The translations under genes were made by a program, and so were the position numbers. From NCBI RefSeq assembly GCF_018860745.1, contig NZ_JAHKPY010000014.1:643172-707171 (forward strand): a stretch of 64,000 nucleotides of DNA. The letters are read 5' to 3'. Shown here piece after piece: positions 1 through 9,520 of the stretch (positions are counted from its first letter, which is position 1; every line of letters begins with the position of its first letter). A model generated the notes under the pieces. That model had not been told where the DNA came from. It did not search any database and was given only the letters and a program-made list of their open reading frames with translations. This stretch comes from Zobellia uliginosa (GTDB lineage Bacteria; Bacteroidota; Bacteroidia; Flavobacteriales; Flavobacteriaceae).

Positions 1-510
1 TGCTCCCATTAATAATAAGAGTCCTTTTAAGTTAAATCCTTTATTTTGGAGAAAACCCAAAATACTATCGGTCTGTAAAATTAAGGTGAGACCAATTAGA
101 AGTAAAAGCATGATCACGTCAATGACGCGTTCTGTTACAATAGTGCCAAAACCCTTTTCAAAAGGTACATTTTCATAGGTTGTAAGAGCGGTGGCCCTAA
201 GAATTTCTCCTGTTCTAGGAATACCCAAATTTGCAAAATAGGCCATTAAAATTATAAATACATTATTGATAATTTTAGGTTTATAGCCTAAGGGTTCTAG
301 CAGGTAATTCCATCGTATGGCTCGGGAAAGATGCCCGAGAATACCAAGTAATATTGAAATGCTCACCCAAAAAAGGTCTGCTTCTTTGATGTAGAAGATG
401 ATTTGAGATCGGTCTTCCGGAGAAGTTTTATAATAAGAGTACCAAACTAAAAAAACTCCCAAGGCTATTGGGAGTGCAGTTTTTAGAATTTTTTTTATTT
501 TTTCGTTCAA
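1..510 (-). CDS. Flippase-like / lysylphosphatidylglycerol synthase transmembrane-domain protein (partial, C-terminus off the left edge)
   Basis: The reverse strand reads without interruption from a TTG at 510, two bases after the panD stop, to the window edge, giving the first 170 residues. They show a hydrophobic first helix followed by further membrane segments, and motifs such as SRAIRW, NLGIPRTGEILRA and TERVIDV that are typical of the YbhN/AglD (UPF0104) family of flippase-like integral membrane proteins. That family is related to the membrane domain of MprF. The order panC-panD-flippase is common in flavobacteria. The substrate cannot be told from this fragment. The TTG start is chosen because it is adjacent to panD and no in-frame ATG precedes the first helix. 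Confidence 0.8.
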   Translation of the reverse strand, partial: MNEKIKKILKTALPIALGVFLVWYSYYKTSPEDRSQIIFYIKEADLFWVSISILLGILGHLSRAIRWNYLLEPLGYKPKIINNVFIILMAYFANLGIPRTGEILRATALTTYENVPFEKGFGTIVTERVIDVIMLLLLIGLTLILQTDSILGFLQNKGFNLKGLLLLMGA

Positions 511-512
511 GG

Positions 513-863
513 CTACTTCAGCAAGTTAGTGTCTTCGTTAGGAAATACCAATGCGGGATTAAACGTCTTAGCTTCTTCAATATCCATTCTACCATAGGTG
601 ATAAGGATAAGAATATCTCCGGTGGCAACCTTTCTGGCCGCAGCACCGTTTAAAGTAATCTCTCCGCTGTTTCTTGGTCCTGGTATAGCGTAAGTTTCAA
701 GACGCTCGCCATTGTTGTTATTTACAATCTGTACTTTTTCACCTCTTATAATGTTGGCTGCATCCATCAAATCTTCGTCAATAGTTATGCTGCCAATGTA
801 ATTTAAATCGGCTCCGGTAACTTTTACACGGTGTATTTTAGATTTTACAACTTCTATTTGCAT
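513..863 (-). CDS. panD: Aspartate 1-decarboxylase proenzyme
   Basis: This gene makes beta-alanine from L-aspartate for pantothenate and CoA synthesis. The 116-residue length is normal for the family. The self-cleavage site Gly24-Ser25 lies in YIGSITID, which would give the pyruvoyl cofactor at Ser25. Also visible are the conserved Lys9, the ENNNGER-like loop and the [16 protein letters not shown] region (residues about 60-75). It lies 17 bp downstream of panC on the same strand, so the two steps feeding pantothenate synthesis are co-transcribed. The flippase-like gene follows two bases after its stop. Confidence 0.97.
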   Translation of the reverse strand: MQIEVVKSKIHRVKVTGADLNYIGSITIDEDLMDAANIIRGEKVQIVNNNNGERLETYAIPGPRNSGEITLNGAAARKVATGDILILITYGRMDIEEAKTFNPALVFPNEDTNLLK

Positions 864-880
864 GGGATAAAGATAATTAA

Positions 881-1723
881 TTAGAGAGCAATATTGTCTA
901 TTAGTCTAACTCCGCCAGCATAAACGGCAATAAACGCTCTATATTTTAGGTTTTCGTTTTTTCTTGTAACTGGGCTAAGTGTTTCTACATCGGTTATTTC
1001 AATGTATTCCAACTCTAAATCTACATGTTCTTTAAACTGATTTTTAACCCAATTCAGTACATAATTAGCACTTTCCGTGCCAAATTTTTCCTTGGCAGCT
1101 AGTAGTGTACTATAAATGAACGAAGCTTTTTGTCGTAATTCTTTAGATAACCTTTCGTTTCGTGAACTCATGGCCAAGCCGCTGGTCTCCCTAACAATTG
1201 GGCAGCCTATTATTTCAACTGGTATATGCTGTTGTTCAACAAGTTTCCTTATAATTTGCAGTTGTTGAAAATCTTTTTCCCCAAAATAGGCGCGATTGGG
1301 CTTAACGAGTGTTAGCAGTGCCTCAACAATTGTACCTACGCCATTAAAATGGTCGTCTCTATATGCACCTTCCATAACGGTATCCAAACCTTCAAAATCA
1401 TATTTTTTAGCCTCGATTTTATGGTCATATACTTCATCTGCAGAAGGGGAAAATACAACAATACCTTCTGAAACATTGGAAAGCAAGTCCAAGTCCGCAT
1501 CCAAAGTATTCGGATATTTTGCTAAATCTTCCTTATTATCAAATTGTGTAGGGTTCACAAAGATGCTTACCACAACGGTATTATTTTCACTCACTGCCTT
1601 CTCTACTAGAGAGGCGTGTCCTGTGTGAAGTGCCCCCATAGTGGGGACCAGTCCTAAATTTTCATTTTTAGACAGCGAAGAAATGTAATTTGAGAGTTCT
1701 TTTTTGGTTCTGAATACCAACAT
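881..1723 (-). CDS. panC: Pantothenate synthetase
   Basis: The enzyme condenses pantoate and beta-alanine with ATP, through a pantoyl-adenylate, in the cytoplasm. The HIGH-type nucleotide motif is MGALHTGH at residues 29-36. The family blocks [16 protein letters not shown] and the KMSKS-like SSRNERLS are all present in order. The length (280 aa) is normal. It is the first gene of the panC-panD-flippase operon and diverges from the glycogen-synthase-like gene. A possible -7 box TAAGTTTG for this strand lies at 1744-1751, without a clear -33 partner. Confidence 0.97.
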   Translation of the reverse strand: MLVFRTKKELSNYISSLSKNENLGLVPTMGALHTGHASLVEKAVSENNTVVVSIFVNPTQFDNKEDLAKYPNTLDADLDLLSNVSEGIVVFSPSADEVYDHKIEAKKYDFEGLDTVMEGAYRDDHFNGVGTIVEALLTLVKPNRAYFGEKDFQQLQIIRKLVEQQHIPVEIIGCPIVRETSGLAMSSRNERLSKELRQKASFIYSTLLAAKEKFGTESANYVLNWVKNQFKEHVDLELEYIEITDVETLSPVTRKNENLKYRAFIAVYAGGVRLIDNIAL

Positions 1724-1782
1724 AGGTTTGGTTTAAAAGCGAGCAAACTTACTATAATTACTGCTAATCTGTAGAATTTTTG

Positions 1783-1790
1783 TAATTTTG
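1783..1790 (+). promoter_or_regulatory. Candidate -7 box for the GT5 gene
   Basis: TAATTTTG matches the Bacteroidota -7 consensus TAnnTTTG and lies about 40 bases before the ATG at 1831. No good TTTG box is found 19 bases upstream, so this rests on the -7 element alone. Confidence 0.35.
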
Positions 1791-1830
1791 CACGCACGTT
1801 GCACCAAATAAATAAAAAAACATTGCATAT

Positions 1831-2640
1831 ATGAATGGTAAAAAGATATTGTTCGTATCATCGGAGTTAGTACCTTATCTTCCGCAGAACGAAGTTTCCC
1901 TAATGTCTTATGAAACTCCTAGAATGGTCAACAGCAATGGCGGCCAAATACGGATTTTTATGCCGCGATATGGCAATATCAACGAGCGTAGACATCAACT
2001 TCATGAAGTTATACGTTTGTCGGGCATGAATTTAGTGATTAATGATATGGATATGCCTTTGATTATTAAAGTGGCATCCATTCCTCGCGAGCGTATTCAG
2101 GTCTATTTCATAGACAACGATGAATATTTTAAGCGTAAGGCTACGTTTACAGATGCGGAAGGAGCTTTGTTTCCTGATAATGATCAGAGAGCTATCTTTT
2201 TTGCTAAAGGTGTAGTTGAAACGGTTAAAAAATTAAACTGGTCTCCGGATATTATTCACGTTCATGGATGGTTAGCCTCTTTGTTACCTTTATATCTCAA
2301 AAAATATTATGCAGATGAACCTTTGTTCGATGCTAGTAAAATTGTTACTTCAGTTTATAGTAAGTCCTTTGAGGGCGAGCTAGATTCTGATATGATCAAG
2401 AAGGTTGCTTACGATGGTATTCCAGAAGATAGTATACAAGCGCTTAAAACTCCTACCTATAATAATTTGTTAAAGGTTGCTGTAGATAATTCAGATGCCG
2501 TTATTTTAGCGGCGGAAGAAATTCCGGAAGATTTACAGAGTCATATTTCCAACCTTGAAAAACCTGTGTTGCCATTTGTTTCCTTGCAAGAATTTGAGGA
2601 GGCCTATGCCAATTTTTATAACACTGAAGTTTTAAAATAG
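1831..2640 (+). CDS. Short glycogen/starch synthase-like protein (GT5 catalytic N-domain only)
   Basis: The 269 residues match only the N-terminal Rossmann half of glycogen synthase. It starts with KILFVSSELVPY, continues with an RIFMPRYG segment, and holds DIIHVHGW (about residues 140-147), the counterpart of the HxHDW block. The second half, with the ADP-glucose-binding motifs, is absent, and the usual K-x-G-G-L motif after the first strand is replaced by a sequence without paired glycines (EVSLMSYETPRMVN). Such standalone GT5 domains next to DUF4270 are conserved in flavobacteria, so this is a family and not a recent truncation. Glycosyl transfer is doubtful, and a binding or regulatory role is equally possible. 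It is co-directional with the DUF4270 gene, with a gap of 5 bp. Confidence 0.8.
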   Translation: MNGKKILFVSSELVPYLPQNEVSLMSYETPRMVNSNGGQIRIFMPRYGNINERRHQLHEVIRLSGMNLVINDMDMPLIIKVASIPRERIQVYFIDNDEYFKRKATFTDAEGALFPDNDQRAIFFAKGVVETVKKLNWSPDIIHVHGWLASLLPLYLKKYYADEPLFDASKIVTSVYSKSFEGELDSDMIKKVAYDGIPEDSIQALKTPTYNNLLKVAVDNSDAVILAAEEIPEDLQSHISNLEKPVLPFVSLQEFEEAYANFYNTEVLK

Positions 2641-2645
2641 CCCGA

Positions 2646-4484
2646 ATGATTTTTTTGAACAGATTGAAGCTCCCTGCTCTTGCAGTACTAATATTTGCTA
2701 CCATCTTTACATCTTGTGAAGAAGATTTAACAACCGTAGGCTCAGGTGTAGTAGGCGGAGAGCCGTTCAAGAATGATAAGGCTGTGTTTGATGTTTTTGC
2801 TTACAATAAGAAGATAAAAGCAGTTGCAACAAATAAATTACCTATTTATCAGCTAGGGGTTTATGAAGACCCTCTTTACGGAAGAACAGAGGCGAAAGTA
2901 ACAACTCAAGTTTTATTGCCTAGTGATAATCCTACTTTTGGATCATATTCTCAAGAGCAAGAGGAGACAGAGAATGCTGATGTAGCTGCCCAAATTCCTG
3001 AAAACGAAACCGTAGAATCTGTTTATCTTTACATACCATTTTTGACAAATCCAACTGGAGATGCAGATGGGGATGGACTTATTGATGAGTTGGATGATAA
3101 ACCATTGGATCCGAACAGTGATACTGATGGAGGGGGTCTTACAGATGCTCAGGAAAACACAAGAGGCTCAAATCCGCTTGATGAAACTGATGACTCAGAT
3201 GATGCTGGGTTTGTGGCTAACCAATTTGCTAAAACTTTTGATTTAGACAGTATTTATACCAATAGTAGACTATATGACAAGGCAACTGATGAAAATCTGA
3301 CCTTTAATTTAAAAGTTCAAAGGTCTACATTCTTTATGCGTGATTTGGACCCTAATGCTAACTTTCAGGAGGCACAGGAGTATTATTCTAATCAAGATCT
3401 AGCCTCCAATTTTTTTGGCGAGACTATTTATGATAGCGCTACGGGAAATCCTTTGTCCATAAGTTCAGATCAGATAGCTGTGGCTAAGCAAGATGATGAA
3501 ACTACAGAGGATGTTAATGAATCTACACAATTCAATTACTTGTCTCCTGGCATTCGTGTTGAGTTGGATAAAGCTTTCTTTCAAGAAAATATTATAGATA
3601 AAGAGGGCTCAACAGAACTCTCTAGTCAAACCAATTTTAAAGAATTTCTAAGAGGTTTGCATTTTACACTTTCAGAGGGAAGCCAGGATTTAATGTTTCT
3701 ATTTAATCTCAAGGCAGCTAATATAACGGTTACTTATAAATATGATAGTGCAGATACGGACGGTGTGGTTTCTCCTCAGAGTAAGCAAAAAGATTTGGTA
3801 CTTAATTTTTTAAGTGACTCTTTTAGTTCAACTACCGGGCAACTTACCAGTACTGATGGCAACGCAGCGAACACTTTTATCAATGAATCGTATCCTGTGG
3901 AAATAATGGACAATTTAGATACTGAAGAAAATGCATCTAAAATCTATTTGAAAGGTGGAGCAGGTTCTTTTGCTGAAATAAAATTATTTGATGAGATAAA
4001 CAGTAGCACGGTTATCAAAGAAATCAAGGCTAATAACTGGATTATAAATAATGCAAATCTTGTGTTTTACATAGCTGATGATAATTTAGGAGCAGAGCCA
4101 CAAAAATTATATTTATATAATACGGAGACTAATACAAGTTTACCATTGTCTGCCACAGACGCTACCGGGCAACTGGCGGAGTATGATGGAGCTTTGACAA
4201 CTTCTACTGCAGGAAAAGGAATTAAATATTCTGTAGACGTTACTACGTATATCAATGGACTCGTTTTGGATGATGGCGAAAATGTGACCTTAGGGCTTAC
4301 AACTACCCCTAACTTGTTTTTAGCAACTAACTCAAGTGCCATGTTAGAAAACGGTGATGAGCAACTATTGCCTGTTGCAAATACATTGTCCCCACTAGGC
4401 ACTGTTCTGTATGGCAGTGCAGTAGATGCAGCGAATGCCGATAAAAAATTACAACTTGAAATTTTCTACACCGAAACCAACTAA
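2646..4484 (+). CDS. DUF4270 lipoprotein with an inserted calcium-type Asp-rich repeat
   Basis: This 612-residue protein begins with a short lipoprotein signal ending in FTSC (Cys about residue 24), so it is an exported, lipid-anchored envelope protein. The body has the features of DUF4270 (repeated beta-rich blocks, YQLGVYEDPLYGRTEA near the N-terminus, VESVYLYIPF, and a late NANLVFYI segment). Residues about 139-182 contain two thrombospondin-type-3-like units (DADGDGLIDELDD and the DTDGGGLTD stretch), which normally bind Ca2+. Its function is unknown. It follows the GT5-like gene by 5 bp and is probably co-transcribed with it. Confidence 0.85.
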   Translation: MIFLNRLKLPALAVLIFATIFTSCEEDLTTVGSGVVGGEPFKNDKAVFDVFAYNKKIKAVATNKLPIYQLGVYEDPLYGRTEAKVTTQVLLPSDNPTFGSYSQEQEETENADVAAQIPENETVESVYLYIPFLTNPTGDADGDGLIDELDDKPLDPNSDTDGGGLTDAQENTRGSNPLDETDDSDDAGFVANQFAKTFDLDSIYTNSRLYDKATDENLTFNLKVQRSTFFMRDLDPNANFQEAQEYYSNQDLASNFFGETIYDSATGNPLSISSDQIAVAKQDDETTEDVNESTQFNYLSPGIRVELDKAFFQENIIDKEGSTELSSQTNFKEFLRGLHFTLSEGSQDLMFLFNLKAANITVTYKYDSADTDGVVSPQSKQKDLVLNFLSDSFSSTTGQLTSTDGNAANTFINESYPVEIMDNLDTEENASKIYLKGGAGSFAEIKLFDEINSSTVIKEIKANNWIINNANLVFYIADDNLGAEPQKLYLYNTETNTSLPLSATDATGQLAEYDGALTTSTAGKGIKYSVDVTTYINGLVLDDGENVTLGLTTTPNLFLATNSSAMLENGDEQLLPVANTLSPLGTVLYGSAVDAANADKKLQLEIFYTETN

Positions 4485-4620
4485 TTTTTATACAAAACAA
4501 CTACCCTAATTTTCTTTGCGTGAAGTTATACTTGTAGATGGTGAGATTTGCCTTACTATACCAATTAACGATATTTTTCGTTTTATAAGCGTGTCTTAAG
4601 GGTATTTGGCTAGCTTCCAG

Positions 4621-4628
4621 TACATTTG
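4621..4628 (+). promoter_or_regulatory. Candidate -7 box for glmS
   Basis: TACATTTG matches TAnnTTTG and lies 46 bases before the glmS ATG, inside the 190-base gap after DUF4270. No convincing -33 box is seen at the expected spacing. The reverse-strand open frame covering this gap overlaps the glmS start and is not considered a gene. Confidence 0.4.
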
Positions 4629-4674
4629 CGACAAAGTGATTATTTTCCCCAATTTTTAAATTAACGTATACAGT

Positions 4675-6522
4675 ATGTGTGGAATAGTAGGTTATATAGG
4701 TCATAGAGAGGCCTATCCGATTATCGTAAAAGGATTACAACGTCTTGAATATAGAGGATATGACAGTGCAGGTGTTGCTGTTTACGATGGAAAAGATATA
4801 AACTTGGCTAAAACCAAGGGTAAGGTAGAGGATTTAAAGAAAAAGGCAGAAAGTACCATTTCAATAGAAGGGAAATTAGGTATTGGTCACACACGTTGGG
4901 CTACTCATGGTGTGCCAAATGATGTTAACTCTCATCCCCATTATTCTAATTCAGGTGATTTGGTAATTATCCATAACGGAATTATCGAAAATTACGAATC
5001 TATAAAGAAGGAATTAGTCAAGAGGGGCTACACTTTTGAGTCTGATACAGATACAGAGGTTTTAATCAACCTTATTGAAGAGGTTCAGAAAACTGAGGAT
5101 GTAAAACTAGGTAAGGCAGTCCAAATAGCTTTAAATGAAGTAGTAGGCGCATATGCTATTGCTGTTTTTGATAAAAAGAAACCAGATGAGATAGTGGTTG
5201 CCAAATTAGGTAGCCCATTAGCGATCGGAGTTGGTGAAAATGAGTTTTTTATAGCTTCAGATGCTTCTCCGTTTATCGAATTTACCAATAATGCAGTGTA
5301 TCTTCAGGATGAAGAAATGGCTATTGTTAGGTTAGGTAAGGAAATCAAGCTACGTAAAATTAAGAATGATGCTGTAGCATACCCAAATATTCTGGAACTG
5401 AAAATGAATATCGAGGAGATTGAAAAGGGTGGTTACGATCATTTTATGCTTAAAGAGATTTATGAGCAACCAAGAGCAATTTTAGATACCTATAGAGGAA
5501 GATTGCGTGCTGCTCAAGGCCTTATAAAAATGGCCGGTATTGATGAGAATTTGGAAAAATTCATGAATGCCAACCGTATAATTATTGTGGCTTGCGGTAC
5601 TTCATGGCATGCAGGATTAGTTGCGGAATATATATTTGAAGACCTGGCACGAATACCCGTAGAAGTAGAATATGCTTCTGAATTTAGATATAGAAATCCT
5701 GTAATTACAGATAAAGATGTGCTTATTGCTATTTCGCAATCTGGTGAAACAGCAGATACCTTGGCGGCTATTAAGTTGGCAAAAGAAAAAGGAGCGTATG
5801 TGTTTGGTGTGTGTAATGTAGTAGGTTCTTCCATTGCGCGAGAAACGGATTCTGGCGCTTATACACATGCTGGTCCCGAAATTGGAGTAGCTTCAACCAA
5901 AGCTTTTACAACTCAAATAACGGTTCTTACCTTAATAGCACTAAAGTTAGCGAAAGAAAAAGGTGTTTTCTCTCAGTCTAGATTTCACGAATTTTTAACT
6001 GAGTTGGAAACTATCCCTTCCAAAGTAGAGAAGGTTCTAGAGAGCAATGCACTAATTGAAATCATAGCTGATGTTTATAAGGATTCTACCAACTGCCTAT
6101 ATTTAGGTAGGGGCTATAATTTTCCTGTAGCTTTAGAAGGAGCTTTAAAACTTAAAGAGATCAGTTATATTCATGCCGAAGGTTACCCTGCGGCAGAAAT
6201 GAAGCACGGACCTATTGCGTTAATAGATGAGCAGATGCCAGTTTTTGTTATTGCCACTAAGAAAGGGCATTACGAAAAGGTGGTTAGTAACATTCAGGAA
6301 ATCAAATCAAGAAAAGGAAAGATAATCGCTATAGTAACCGAAGGCGATACGCAGGTAAAAGAACTTGCGGATCATGTAGTAGAGGTTCCAGAGACCTTAG
6401 AGAGTCTCACACCGTTATTGACTACTATCCCACTGCAGTTGTTGTCATACCATATTGCAGTAATGCGTGGTTGTAATGTGGATCAACCTAGGAACTTGGC
6501 AAAATCAGTTACTGTGGAATAA
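4675..6522 (+). CDS. glmS: Glutamine-fructose-6-phosphate aminotransferase (isomerizing)
   Basis: It makes glucosamine-6-phosphate from fructose-6-phosphate and glutamine, the first step to UDP-GlcNAc for peptidoglycan and lipid A. Cys2 after the initiator Met (MCGIVGYIG) is the glutaminase nucleophile, and RLEYRGYDSAG, GHTRWATHG and HNGIIENY complete the class-II amidotransferase domain (1 to about 220). Two SIS sugar-binding domains follow, with ACGTSWHAG, ISQSGETADTL and the C-terminal NLAKSVTVE. Full length (615 aa). A strong terminator follows directly. Confidence 0.98.
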   Translation: MCGIVGYIGHREAYPIIVKGLQRLEYRGYDSAGVAVYDGKDINLAKTKGKVEDLKKKAESTISIEGKLGIGHTRWATHGVPNDVNSHPHYSNSGDLVIIHNGIIENYESIKKELVKRGYTFESDTDTEVLINLIEEVQKTEDVKLGKAVQIALNEVVGAYAIAVFDKKKPDEIVVAKLGSPLAIGVGENEFFIASDASPFIEFTNNAVYLQDEEMAIVRLGKEIKLRKIKNDAVAYPNILELKMNIEEIEKGGYDHFMLKEIYEQPRAILDTYRGRLRAAQGLIKMAGIDENLEKFMNANRIIIVACGTSWHAGLVAEYIFEDLARIPVEVEYASEFRYRNPVITDKDVLIAISQSGETADTLAAIKLAKEKGAYVFGVCNVVGSSIARETDSGAYTHAGPEIGVASTKAFTTQITVLTLIALKLAKEKGVFSQSRFHEFLTELETIPSKVEKVLESNALIEIIADVYKDSTNCLYLGRGYNFPVALEGALKLKEISYIHAEGYPAAEMKHGPIALIDEQMPVFVIATKKGHYEKVVSNIQEIKSRKGKIIAIVTEGDTQVKELADHVVEVPETLESLTPLLTTIPLQLLSYHIAVMRGCNVDQPRNLAKSVTVE

Positions 6523-6551
6523 CAGCTGCAAAATATGAATTGCTTTTACAG

Positions 6552-6583
6552 GCCCCGACGCAAGTCGGGGCTTGTTCGTTTTA
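6552..6583 (+). terminator. Rho-independent terminator of glmS
   Basis: A perfect 8-bp stem (GCCCCGAC / GTCGGGGC, 6552-6559 and 6564-6571) closed by a GCAA tetraloop is followed by TTGTTCGTTTT. It lies 30 bases after the glmS stop. Confidence 0.85.
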
Positions 6584-6715
6584 GTGAATATGTAATTTGA
6601 AGGGGTCTTTTTTACGAAAAAAGTATTATGCATGCATAATTTTTTTCATTTTATGATTATTGGTCAAAAAAAAAATGTAACTTCGGATCACTAACATTTT
6701 TAACTTAAACTTAAC

Positions 6716-9499
6716 ATGAGAGCAATACTGTTTTTAGCCTTGCTGTTAGCGACTAGCTTCGGGTTTTCGCAAACAACGGTAAACGGAAAAGTGGTAGATC
6801 AGAACAGTCAGCCCGTACCAGGCGCCAATATCGTAATCGAAGGAAAAGCGATTGGCACAACTACGGATTTTGACGGTAATTTTAGTTTAGAAACTTCTGA
6901 GACCCCCCCTTTTCAGTTAAGAATTACCAGTATCGGATATTCCGATACAACAGAGGAAGTTACCTCAAACAATCAAACTTTGACCATTGTAATAGATGAG
7001 TCTCAAACATTCTTAGATGAAGTCGTCATATCGGCTTCTAGAACGCCTGAGCGTATTTTTGAATCACCGGTTACCGTAGAGAGAATTGGCCTTTCTGAAG
7101 TGAAGAATACAACCGCTGCCGATTTTTATGGTGGATTGGAAAATTTGAAAGGAGTTGATGTAAATACAAATAGTTTAACTTTTAAATCCGTCAACACAAG
7201 AGGTTTTGCTTCTTTTGCAAATACACGTTTTATGCAACTTGTAGATGGTATGGATAACTCTACACCCGCTTTGAACTTCCCTATTGGTAACTTGGTGGGT
7301 ATGGTTGAAACAGATGTACTAAGTGTAGAATTGTTGCCAGGTGCTTCTTCCGCTTTATATGGAGCAAATGCCTTTAACGGTATTTTGTTCATGCGTAGCA
7401 AGAATCCGTTCGATTATGAGGGTATAAGTGTATCTATTAAAAGAGGAATAACTTCTCAAGAAGCTGCTGGAGATAATTCTTATACTGATTTTGGTATCCG
7501 GGCGGCATATAAATTCAGTAATAAATTTGCAGGTAAAGTTAATTTCGGATATTTAAAAGGAACTGACTGGGCTGCAAATAACCAAGATGATAAGATTACA
7601 CCGGGAGGAACAAGGGATAATTTAAACTATGATGGCGTTAATGTCTATGGGGATGAGGTTTCTACAAATATTAAAGAAGTTGCACTTACTTTAGAAGGCT
7701 TAGGTGTGTTGCCTTCAGGAGCAAATGCATTAGTTCCTTCTGAAGTAGTTAGCAGAACTGGTTATAGTGAAGGTGATCTTACAAATTATAATGCAGAAAG
7801 CATAAAAGCCGACTGGGGTTTATATTATAGACCTATTGAAGGTAAAAGTTTAGAGCTTTCCTACGTAGGTAAGGTGGGTACGGGTAATACTATTTATCAA
7901 GGTACGAATAGATATAATATAAAAGGCTTCTTCCAAGAGCAGCATAAGCTTGAAATCAGAAACGATAACTTTTTTGTGAGAGGCTATGTGGTAGGGGATA
8001 AATCAGGGGACTCTTATGATATGGTATTTACAGGTATCAATATTAACAGAGCATGGAAAGATGATAATACTTGGTTTGGTGAGTATGCCGGAACATATGT
8101 GCAGGCTACTTTAGGAGGAGCTACAGATGAGCAAGCACATGCTGCCGCTAGAGCTCAAGCAGAATCAGGACGATATCTACCAGGCTCACCAGAATTTCAA
8201 GCAGCTTTTAATAGAAGTGTTGCTGATCCAGATTTATCTACGGGGTCTAAATTTCAAGATGCCTCAAAATACTACCATGCAGATGGTAACTATAACTTTA
8301 GTCATTTAATTGATTGGGCGGAAATTCAAGTTGGTGGTTCTTTTAGAGAATACGACTTAAATTCTTCAGGGACCATTTACACAGATTTTGACGGTCCTAT
8401 TGGATATTCTGAGTTTGGTATCTATTCTCAAGTTCAAAAAACACTTCCTTTTGAAGGGGATAAGAGCTTAAAACTAACAGGTTCTATCAGATATGACAAA
8501 TCAGAGCTTTTCGATGGTTTTTTCTCTCCTAGGTTATCCGCGGGTTATACGTTAAATAGAAATCATAACATTAGAGCTTCTGCACAAACAGGATTTAGAA
8601 ATCCTACTACTCAAGATTTATTTATTGGCTTAAATGCTGGTAGGGCCATATTAGTCGGTTCTGCAGAAAGTAATTTAGATCGTTATTCAAGAGAATATCA
8701 AGTAAGTGCTAGTGGCCAAGGTTTGGGACAGCCTTCTGAAATTACGCAAACTGGTGCTGCAGCTTATTCCAATTCTTATTCCGCGGCATCTGTAACCCAA
8801 TTAGGACAGACAGGAAACCCTGCTGACCTTGAAGTTGCCAATCCAGATTTAGTAAAGCCGGAAAAAGTGACATCCTTTGAAATTGGCTATAGAGGTAAGA
8901 TAGATAAGCTTGTTATAGATTTCAGTACGTACTATAACAGTTATGAAGACTTTATTTCTCAAGAAGTTGTAGTTTCTCCTTTTTATGGTGAAGCAGGGGA
9001 TGGCGCTCTTTCAGTTGCGTCAATAGCTAATGGAGATTTTCAGGCATATAGCACATATACCAATACGGAAGCCAACGTTAATTCGTACGGGGCTTCTTTA
9101 GGGCTTAACATGAAAGTGTTTGGGAATTTCAATTTAGGAGGTAGTTATACCTTTACTAAACTAGATTTTGACCGCGATGCTAATCCAGATGTTATGCTGA
9201 ATTTTAATACTCCGGAGCATAAGTTCAAAGCATCTTTTGGAAATGAGCAGTTATTTGAAAATTTCGGATTTAATGTGTCATACAGATTTAGTGATGATTA
9301 TTTCTGGGAAGCTACTTTTGGTAACGGTGTTATTCCAGAGTTTCATGTAGTTGATGCACAAATCAATTATAATGTTCCAAGTATCAAATCTTCTTTTAAA
9401 CTAGGAGGTACAAACCTTACAGGTAAAGAGTACTACACAGCATTTGGTACAGGAAATATTGGGTCTATGTACTACTTATCTTGGACAATCAATAATTAA
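6716..9499 (+). CDS. TonB-dependent outer-membrane receptor with N-terminal carboxypeptidase-regulatory-like domain
   Basis: 927 residues. A signal peptide ends at FGFSQ. Residues about 22-105 form the CarboxypepD_reg-like domain (VNGKVVDQNSQPVPGANIVIEG, TTDFDGNFSLE). A TonB-box-like stretch DEVVISASRTPER, a plug domain (LLPGASSALYGANAFNGIL) and a beta-barrel follow, and the protein ends in YLSWTINN with an even pattern of aromatic residues. It is not a SusC member: it lacks the SusD partner and the VVVVGYGTQ motif. The next gene, 21 bp on, is an SGNH-hydrolase lipoprotein. This pair is often found before atpD in flavobacteria, which suggests joint uptake and ester hydrolysis of an unknown substrate. 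Confidence 0.92.
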   Translation: MRAILFLALLLATSFGFSQTTVNGKVVDQNSQPVPGANIVIEGKAIGTTTDFDGNFSLETSETPPFQLRITSIGYSDTTEEVTSNNQTLTIVIDESQTFLDEVVISASRTPERIFESPVTVERIGLSEVKNTTAADFYGGLENLKGVDVNTNSLTFKSVNTRGFASFANTRFMQLVDGMDNSTPALNFPIGNLVGMVETDVLSVELLPGASSALYGANAFNGILFMRSKNPFDYEGISVSIKRGITSQEAAGDNSYTDFGIRAAYKFSNKFAGKVNFGYLKGTDWAANNQDDKITPGGTRDNLNYDGVNVYGDEVSTNIKEVALTLEGLGVLPSGANALVPSEVVSRTGYSEGDLTNYNAESIKADWGLYYRPIEGKSLELSYVGKVGTGNTIYQGTNRYNIKGFFQEQHKLEIRNDNFFVRGYVVGDKSGDSYDMVFTGININRAWKDDNTWFGEYAGTYVQATLGGATDEQAHAAARAQAESGRYLPGSPEFQAAFNRSVADPDLSTGSKFQDASKYYHADGNYNFSHLIDWAEIQVGGSFREYDLNSSGTIYTDFDGPIGYSEFGIYSQVQKTLPFEGDKSLKLTGSIRYDKSELFDGFFSPRLSAGYTLNRNHNIRASAQTGFRNPTTQDLFIGLNAGRAILVGSAESNLDRYSREYQVSASGQGLGQPSEITQTGAAAYSNSYSAASVTQLGQTGNPADLEVANPDLVKPEKVTSFEIGYRGKIDKLVIDFSTYYNSYEDFISQEVVVSPFYGEAGDGALSVASIANGDFQAYSTYTNTEANVNSYGASLGLNMKVFGNFNLGGSYTFTKLDFDRDANPDVMLNFNTPEHKFKASFGNEQLFENFGFNVSYRFSDDYFWEATFGNGVIPEFHVVDAQINYNVPSIKSSFKLGGTNLTGKEYYTAFGTGNIGSMYYLSWTINN

Positions 9500-9520
9500 T
9501 TTTTTAATCCAAAGTTCAAA

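Noticed and set aside
4501..4704. 67-codon reverse frame before glmS
   Set aside because: It overlaps the glmS start and the candidate promoter, and has no recognisable motif.
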